Assembly (NCBI GenBank): GCA_903909435.1
Contig: CAIVVT010000296.1
Location: forward strand, 1-43,291
Direction of reading: 5' to 3'
Length of the DNA: 43,291 bases
Origin: an uncultured Acidobacteriia bacterium
GTDB taxonomy: Bacteria; Acidobacteriota; Terriglobia; Bryobacterales; Bryobacteraceae
The translations under genes were made by a program, and so were the position numbers. The notes beneath the pieces were generated by a model, which was not told the DNA's origin, searched no databases, and saw only the letters and a program-made list of their open reading frames with translations. The first letter of the stretch is position 1. Each line of letters begins with the position of its first letter. Shown piece by piece: positions 38,362 to 43,291 of the stretch.

Positions 38362-39713
38362 TGCCCCACCTCCGGTGACTTTGCGCCACCCTGACGCGGT
38401 GGAGTCGGCGCCTCAGGCGCGGGCACGTATTTCTTGCCGTCCACGAAAATCATGGACACGGTCGTTTTGTCGTCGAACAGGTCTCCCTTGGTTATCGTCA
38501 GGTTGGCGAGTTTGCCCTTTTCAATCGAGCCCAGCCGTCCAGACAGGCCGTAGATCTCAGCCGCCGAAAGCGTCAGAGCCCGAATCGCATCGGCTGGTTT
38601 TAGGCCGAGGTCGATGGATTTCTTCAACGCTTTGATGACGTCTTTCGGCGCATCCAGACCTTCTGAGCAAACCGCAAACGGAACGCCCGCTGCCGCCAGG
38701 GCTACCGGCGTGGTGGGCGCCTTATCGCGAAGCTGCAGGGTCTTCATACTCGGGATCTCCTCGGGATCGGAGTCTTTCTCCTTCAGTGGCCACTTCACGT
38801 TGAGGATCACCGGCACCCCTGCCCTTTTCAATTCGCTCACTGTTTCGTACGCGGACTGACCGCCATACAGCACAAACGGCGTCTTGAACTCGGCGCCGAA
38901 GCGGAGCATACGCTCGATCTGCACGCGGCTGGTAGCGGGCAGCAGCAGGCGATGGGTATCGAGCAGGCCTTCAAGCGCGCGGTCGTAGGCTGGTCGAGGA
39001 TTCGTCACCGGGTCTCTGGCGTAGGCTTCCCGCGCGAGTTTGTAGTAGGCGGCGTCAATCCAGAGTTGCCGCAGGTAGGCCATCACTCCCATCAGCGAAC
39101 CCGGGAAAGTGCCAAACCCGCGCGTGGTCACACTGGTGTATAAACCGGCCGCCGGGTCCAGCACCATTTCGCCACCGGTCTCCCCGCCCAGGTTGATCAC
39201 CGCGCCGTGTCCGGCCAGGATACCTTGCTTCGGGAAGGTCACGGCTGTCGTGAACCCGGCGCTGCGGGCGGTCTCAATCTGCTTCTCCGACGGTTTCACC
39301 AGGTCCGCCGCTTTGACCCAGGTGAAGGCGTTCGGCCGGTCCTCAGGCCCCCGTACGCGCGGTTGCGGCGGCGGTTGCTGCTGGCCCTGTCCTGGAGTTG
39401 CTGCCGCCGCGGGAGCGGCGGGCGCTGCCGGAACCGTCTCGGGAATTCCCCAAGCACTCAGGGCATCGATCAGGCCCGGATAGACGTTCAGGCCGGTGCC
39501 GTCGATGACAGTGACGCCCGCCGGAATCGCGATGCCCTCGCCCACGGCCTCAATCAAACCGTCCTTGAGCAGCACCGTCCCGTGTTCTAGAACCGCCCCA
39601 CTGACCGTGAAGACACGTGCGCCGCGGATGGCCAAATGGGGCGGACTCGCCGCCGTCAGAAGGCCCGCCGCCGCGAGAAAGAGCGCCGTAAATGCGAACA
39701 GCCGTTTATTCAT
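38358..39713 (-). CDS. Secreted amidohydrolase-family protein lacking the HxH motif (first gene of the trio)
   Basis: A 451-residue exported protein starting MNKRLFAFTALFLAAAGLLTA. The N-terminal beta domain is typical (LAIRGARVFTVSGAVLEHGT, VIDGTGLNVYPG), but the metal motif is replaced by PGLIDALSAWG. An Ala/Pro/Gln-rich insert (AAPAAAATPGQGQQQPPP) follows. The C-terminal LSAAEIYGLSGRLGSIEKGKLANLTITKGDLF is well kept. It is the first gene of three overlapping amidohydrolase genes and ends in a 4-nt overlap with the catalytic member. As with the third gene, loss of the histidines suggests a non-catalytic paralogue. It is divergent from purM with only 34 nt between the start codons. Confidence 0.85.
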   Translation of the reverse strand: MNKRLFAFTALFLAAAGLLTAASPPHLAIRGARVFTVSGAVLEHGTVLLKDGLIEAVGEGIAIPAGVTVIDGTGLNVYPGLIDALSAWGIPETVPAAPAAPAAAATPGQGQQQPPPQPRVRGPEDRPNAFTWVKAADLVKPSEKQIETARSAGFTTAVTFPKQGILAGHGAVINLGGETGGEMVLDPAAGLYTSVTTRGFGTFPGSLMGVMAYLRQLWIDAAYYKLAREAYARDPVTNPRPAYDRALEGLLDTHRLLLPATSRVQIERMLRFGAEFKTPFVLYGGQSAYETVSELKRAGVPVILNVKWPLKEKDSDPEEIPSMKTLQLRDKAPTTPVALAAAGVPFAVCSEGLDAPKDVIKALKKSIDLGLKPADAIRALTLSAAEIYGLSGRLGSIEKGKLANLTITKGDLFDDKTTVSMIFVDGKKYVPAPEAPTPPRQGGAKSPEVGQ

Positions 39714-39747
39714 TGGGAAAGCCCTAGTTTAAACTGGTGGTTCAGCT

Positions 39748-40794
39748 ATGCCAACTCGCAAACCCATCAGCTACAAAGACGCTGGAGTCAACATTGATGA
39801 GGCAAACCGCGCGGTTGGCTTCATCAAAGTCGCCGCGCGCAGGACTTTCACGCGAGGCGTTATGAGCGATATCGGGAGCTTTGGAGCCGGTTTCCGCCTT
39901 TCCGGCTGGAAACGGCCCGTGCTCATCTCCTCAGCGGACGGGGTCGGGACCAAGCTGAAGATCGCCTTCCTGGCGAACAAGCACGATACGGTCGGGCAAT
40001 GCCTGGTGAACCATTGCGTCAACGACATCGCGGTGCAGGGTGCCAAACCACTCTACTTTTTGGACTATTTCGCCGTGGGCAAACTTGACGCCGACATTGC
40101 GGGCGCGGTCGTTGGAGGTTTGGGCAAAGCGTGCGAGGAGAATGGCTGCGCGCTCATCGGCGGTGAAACTGCCGAGATGCCTGGGATGTACAGCGCTGGC
40201 GAATACGACCTGGCGGGCTTTATCACGGGATGCGTCGAGCAGTCGAAGCTGTTGACGGGTGCGAAGATCGCTCCCGGCGACCTGTTGCTAGGCTTGCCAT
40301 CCACGGGGCTTCACACCAACGGTTACTCCCTCGCGCGCAAGCTGCTGTTCGATGTCGCCGGCTACAACGCCAAGACTTTTCTTCCTGAAACCGATTGCAC
40401 GGTAGCTGAGCAGTTGCTGAAGGTCCATCGCAGCTACTTAAAGCCGATTCAGCGCCTGATGAAAGAGAACCTGCTGCTGGGCGCGGCGCACATCACCGGA
40501 GGTGGCATCACCGACAACACCCCGCGCATTCTGCCCACCGGCATCGCCGTCGAGATCAAGCTCGGCTCCTGGCCGATCCTGCCCGTCTTTGAGCTTCTTC
40601 GCCGGCTGGGTAACGTGCCGGACGACGACTATCGCCGCACTTTCAATCTGGGCATCGGGATGATCCTGGTCGTGCCGGAGAAGAAAGCCACCAAGGCCAA
40701 GAAGGCGCTCGACCGCATGAAGGAGCCCTGGCACGAGATCGGGCAGGCGATTCGGCAGCCGCGCGGCAAGAAAGAACGGGTCCTCTACAAGTGA
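39748..40794 (+). CDS. purM: Phosphoribosylformylglycinamidine cyclo-ligase
   Basis: A 348-residue AIR synthetase of de novo purine synthesis, which closes FGAM to AIR with ATP. It is recognised by YKDAGVNIDEANRAV at the start, the GSFGAGFRL and SADGVGTKLKIAF motifs, VNDIAVQGAKPLYFLDYFA, and the highly conserved CALIGGETAEMPGMY. The C-terminal domain has TGGGITDNTPRILPTG. The length is normal. The start has GGTGG about 7 nt upstream. It is followed by purN with a 4-nt overlap, the common purMN arrangement. It diverges from the amidohydrolase trio; their promoters must overlap coding sequence because the gap is so short. Confidence 0.98.
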   Translation: MPTRKPISYKDAGVNIDEANRAVGFIKVAARRTFTRGVMSDIGSFGAGFRLSGWKRPVLISSADGVGTKLKIAFLANKHDTVGQCLVNHCVNDIAVQGAKPLYFLDYFAVGKLDADIAGAVVGGLGKACEENGCALIGGETAEMPGMYSAGEYDLAGFITGCVEQSKLLTGAKIAPGDLLLGLPSTGLHTNGYSLARKLLFDVAGYNAKTFLPETDCTVAEQLLKVHRSYLKPIQRLMKENLLLGAAHITGGGITDNTPRILPTGIAVEIKLGSWPILPVFELLRRLGNVPDDDYRRTFNLGIGMILVVPEKKATKAKKALDRMKEPWHEIGQAIRQPRGKKERVLYK

Positions 40795-41393
40795 AGCGCA
40801 TCGCCATTCTGGTCTCGGGCCGCGGTTCGAACTTCGAAGCCATCGCCCGCAACATCAGCGCGGGGCGACTGGACGCGGAAATCGCGTGCGTGCTCTCGAA
40901 CCAGCCCGAAGCGGCGGCGCTCGAGACCGCCAATTCGTTGGGCTTGAACGCGATTTCACTGCCGTCGAAAGGCGTCGACACGGACGTCTATGCCGAACAA
41001 GTGTGTGCGGCGCTCGCGCCGTTGAACGTCGATCTGATCTGCCTGGCCGGCTTTATGCGACGCGTGGGCAAGCCCCTGCTCGACCAATACGCTATGCGCA
41101 TCTTGAACATCCACCCTTCGCTGCTGCCTTCGTTTCCAGGCTTGCATGTTCAGCTTCAGGCGCTCGAGTATGGCGTGAAGTTCTCCGGCTGCACGGTGCA
41201 CTTTGTGGATTCCGGTCTCGACACGGGGCCAATTGTCTCCCAGGCCGCCGTACCCGTTCTCGACACCGACGATGCGGACACGCTGGCCGCGCGCATTCTG
41301 GTCGAAGAACACCGCATTTATAGCGATGCCATCGCGCTCGTGCTTGGCGGAAGCTTCCGCATTGACGGCCGGCGGGTCGTTGCGGCGCCCTAG
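40791..41393 (+). CDS. purN: Phosphoribosylglycinamide formyltransferase
   Basis: A 200-residue GAR transformylase that uses 10-formyltetrahydrofolate in purine synthesis. The start is GTG at 40791, overlapping the purM stop in GTGA. ILVSGRGSNFEAI is the phosphate-binding loop. LNIHPSLLPSFPG and HFVDSGLDTGPI hold the catalytic Asn106, His108 and Asp144, at the same numbers as in E. coli PurN. A small difference is GLHVQLQALEYG, where the family usually has GLHAHRQAL. The protein ends in a short Arg-rich tail. It is co-translated with purM. Confidence 0.97.
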   Translation: MKRIAILVSGRGSNFEAIARNISAGRLDAEIACVLSNQPEAAALETANSLGLNAISLPSKGVDTDVYAEQVCAALAPLNVDLICLAGFMRRVGKPLLDQYAMRILNIHPSLLPSFPGLHVQLQALEYGVKFSGCTVHFVDSGLDTGPIVSQAAVPVLDTDDADTLAARILVEEHRIYSDAIALVLGGSFRIDGRRVVAAP

Positions 41394-41432
41394 CGCGCCG
41401 GCTGGTGCGGCATTGCAATAGCCGCTGTCACA

Positions 41433-41777
41433 ATGAAACTCCTCCGGCTTATCGTCCCAGTTGCCGCCCTTATGTTGATTTTATTTGCACTGCGCGTCCA
41501 CCCGCACGCGGGCGCCCAGGTCGTCTGCCGGGGGACGGCGTTGGGGCTCGAGTGCTCCGTGACCAATCGGAGGGACAAGGGCACGTTGAACGTGTTTTGG
41601 GACGTTCGGCTGCAATGCCGGAACGGCATCGTGATCCGCGCGAGCGCCTCGCAGCGCGTCCCGGCGGCGAACCAGTTCGTTCACCTGATTCCGCTGGCCG
41701 AGTTGAAAGGACTGGACCAGTGCGACGTTGGGCGGACCCTACTAGTTGAAAACGTGGTTGCCAGAAACAGCCACTGA
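41433..41777 (+). CDS. Small secreted protein with four cysteines, unknown family
   Basis: A 114-residue protein with a hydrophobic N-terminal segment (LIVPVAALMLILFALRV) that looks like a signal peptide or anchor. The mature part has four cysteines spaced as two pairs (VVCRG, LECSV, LQCRN, DQCDV), suggesting two disulfides, and mostly beta-type sequence (GTLNVFWDVRLQCRNGIVIRA, split by polar residues). I do not recognise the family. It lies 39 nt after purN on the same strand but without a clear ribosome binding site. It is followed by a hairpin that could terminate both it and the convergent gene. Confidence 0.6.
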   Translation: MKLLRLIVPVAALMLILFALRVHPHAGAQVVCRGTALGLECSVTNRRDKGTLNVFWDVRLQCRNGIVIRASASQRVPAANQFVHLIPLAELKGLDQCDVGRTLLVENVVARNSH

Positions 41778-41841
41778 TACTGCGTCCCCTATGCCCCAGA
41801 CCCCGTGGCCTGGCCGGCAAAGCAAACGCCCCGGCGCACAT

Positions 41842-41861
41842 GCGGGCTCTGGAGAGCCCGC
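41842..41861. terminator. Hairpin between convergent genes
   Basis: GCGGGCTC and GAGCCCGC form a perfect 8-bp stem with a TGGA loop. It lies between the small secreted gene on the plus strand and the STGPRT-family gene on the minus strand, so it may stop transcription from both sides. There is no T-run. Confidence 0.5.
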
Positions 41862-41908
41862 GCGGTGCTGGAGCGCCCCACTAGAACACTGTGATTGGCT
41901 TCGAATGT

Positions 41909-42583
41909 TCAGATTCCGTCCGGACTGGCGGGATTCGCATTGCGGGTGCGACAGTGGTCATCAAAACGGGCCGACGGCGCGGTCAGGAAGGCATCGAACT
42001 CCCGATCTCCCTGCGCTCGCTCGGCGTCGATTTCGAGCTGGACGAGCGCCATGCGAGGAGCTACGACCTTGTGCTGCTCGGAGAGCGGAGCGGCAATGTC
42101 AGCGTCGGAGTCGGCCAGGATGCGGCTGTATTGGTCCGATGACTTGAACGCGCGGGCGGACTGCAAGGCCTTCAATTCCTTCAGCGCCTTATGGTAGCTT
42201 CGCTCGGCGCGCTGGGCGTAGGTTTGGAGGCCGCGCAGGCGCGCTTCGATCTCGGGCGCCAGCACGGGATCGAGGTCCGGGGATGCGGACTCGTTATAGA
42301 TCTGGACCTCGGCGCAGCGGCAGCGGCGCAGTTTCCACGACGCGTGGGCGAGTTGGGTGAACAGGTCGAACTCCAGCGCACCCGCGGGCTGAACGGCTTC
42401 GTGCAAGCCGGCGGAGAACTCATCGAACTCGTCCTGCTGGCCGGGCAGCACGATGAACTCGCGGGACGAGAGCCCGTGCGAGAGACGGTTTTGCGCGGAG
42501 CGGGCCTTGCCCTGCTCGGTGCGCGGCCCGGTGGAAAGCTGGGCGTTGGCGTGGTTAGCCAGACACTGTACGGCGGTCGGCAT
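41909..42583 (-). CDS. Hypothetical protein with STGPRT-type N-terminal motif
   Basis: A 224-residue protein of a conserved but uncharacterised family. The ATG at 42583 gives MPTAVQCLANHANAQ and then the motif STGPRTEQGKARSAQNRLSHG; an upstream extension of 62 residues has no protein character. GAGG lies about 11 nt upstream. The middle is helical: LPGQQDEFDEFSAGLHEAV, then QPAGALEFDLFTQLAHASWK and LRRCRCAE. The helix YAQRAERSYHKALKELKALQ follows. Basic residues dominate the N-terminus, so nucleic-acid binding is possible. There is no signal peptide. A divergent relative is encoded at 14058-14654. Function unknown. Confidence 0.75.
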   Translation of the reverse strand: MPTAVQCLANHANAQLSTGPRTEQGKARSAQNRLSHGLSSREFIVLPGQQDEFDEFSAGLHEAVQPAGALEFDLFTQLAHASWKLRRCRCAEVQIYNESASPDLDPVLAPEIEARLRGLQTYAQRAERSYHKALKELKALQSARAFKSSDQYSRILADSDADIAAPLSEQHKVVAPRMALVQLEIDAERAQGDREFDAFLTAPSARFDDHCRTRNANPASPDGI

Positions 42584-43291
42584 GGTGGTTGAGCCTCTTC
42601 TTTCTTTTTCGCGGAAATAGAAAAAGGCGGCCGGCAGCGAGTGGGCTGCGACCGCCTGGAGCGAAACTGATCTCCGGTACCATGCTAGCGGCAGGGTGCA
42701 AGGGTTTCGTTGGGGCGGGGTTTCTTCGCCTGACGTTAAGTACTTGTAAAGGCGGTGAATCCCCGCCATCGAGAGAATTTCAAAGCGCTGTCACCGGAGG
42801 CGGGGGGTATGGCGGATACAGGTCCCGCAGAACTCAGGGAGTGGCGGAGAGTCTTGCAGACTGAGGTGTGGTCCGGGATTCAGCTGGAGCGGATGTGCCT
42901 CAACAGGCGTCGAACAGGCGCCAGCGAAAGGTGCCTGACCGTACCGCTCGGGGGGATAGGTGCTGAGCACAATGGGTCCGGACGCGGCACCTGAGACTAA
43001 ACCCGAATTGGGATGGCGTTGACATTGGGCACCAAGCTGCACGCAAGGAGCCGTGTGAACAATGGCATTTTCACGCCCACGAACGCTGACAGGTTCATGC
43101 TGCAAATCTTATCGAAGCGGGTACGCGATGCTTTTACAGTACTGATATTAAAAGAGTTACAGATATTCACCGCGCCCTGGAATACAAGCCGAGCGATTGC
43201 GTCTTTCGTGGCAGAGAGCGTTCTGCGTCAGGTAACTTCCTTTTTTGCAATCACTTGCATGAAGGGACGCACCGAGGCGTCCCGTCCGCCC
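42584..43291. other. Right-edge region without a supported gene
   Basis: The first 200 nt are the upstream region of the STGPRT-family gene. From about 43017 to the end the plus strand is open without a stop and is AT-richer (LQILSKRVRDAFTVLILKEL), but no start site or domain is evident, so it may be a partial gene or chance. A frame on the minus strand at 42791-43105 has no support. Confidence 0.4.

Noticed and set aside
41909-42769. Longer version of the STGPRT-family protein starting at 42769
   Set aside because: The extra 62 residues have no family similarity, and the ATG at 42583 directly precedes the conserved N-terminus.

Overview
The window is high-GC bacterial DNA of about 43 kb with no rRNA, tRNA or CRISPR array that I can see. 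The gene set suggests a soil Acidobacteriota of the Bryobacterales type (Solibacter or Paludibaculum-like): a large Wzx/Wzy exopolysaccharide cluster, a REP-associated transposase, runs of secreted amidohydrolases, a very large secreted multicopper oxidase, and two members of a protein family with an STGPRT-type N-terminus. The taxonomic placement is an inference; no marker RNA is present.

Region 1 (about 338-18772, almost all on the minus strand) is an exopolysaccharide locus. Read in its own direction it starts with a ribbon-helix-helix protein, then a Wza-like export protein, a Wzc-like chain-length regulator/tyrosine autokinase, a secreted beta-helix protein, a Wzx flippase, a GT2 glycosyltransferase, a Wzy-like polymerase and three GT4 glycosyltransferases. 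It ends with a sugar-1-phosphate transferase, a NeuD/PglD-like acyltransferase and a DegT/PglE-like aminotransferase. The last three are joined by overlapping start and stop codons and look like the PglC-PglD-PglE set that makes and loads an N-acylated amino sugar on the lipid carrier. Two plus-strand genes interrupt the cluster: a REP-associated tyrosine transposase with its palindromes, and a hypothetical protein.

Region 2 (about 19289-32781) concerns metal and redox functions of the cell envelope. On the minus strand there is a small secreted Cys-pair protein followed 4 nt later by a 1474-residue CotA-like multicopper oxidase with Ig/FN3-like C-terminal repeats. Two strong tandem hairpins follow it, then a decayed gene. 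On the plus strand lie a secreted FKBP-type prolyl isomerase, a CusB-like adaptor with metal-binding domains at both ends, a CusA-type RND pump, and an HDOD-domain protein that may be translationally coupled to the pump.

Region 3 (about 32859-42583) is mixed. It holds an HNH endonuclease with a phosphorothioate-DNA-binding-type N-terminal domain, a divergent MFS transporter, D-aminoacyl-tRNA deacylase (which appears to start at CTG), three overlapping secreted amidohydrolase genes of which only the middle one keeps the metal-binding HxH, the purine genes purM and purN, a small secreted four-cysteine protein, and the second STGPRT-family protein. The last 0.7 kb has no gene I can support.
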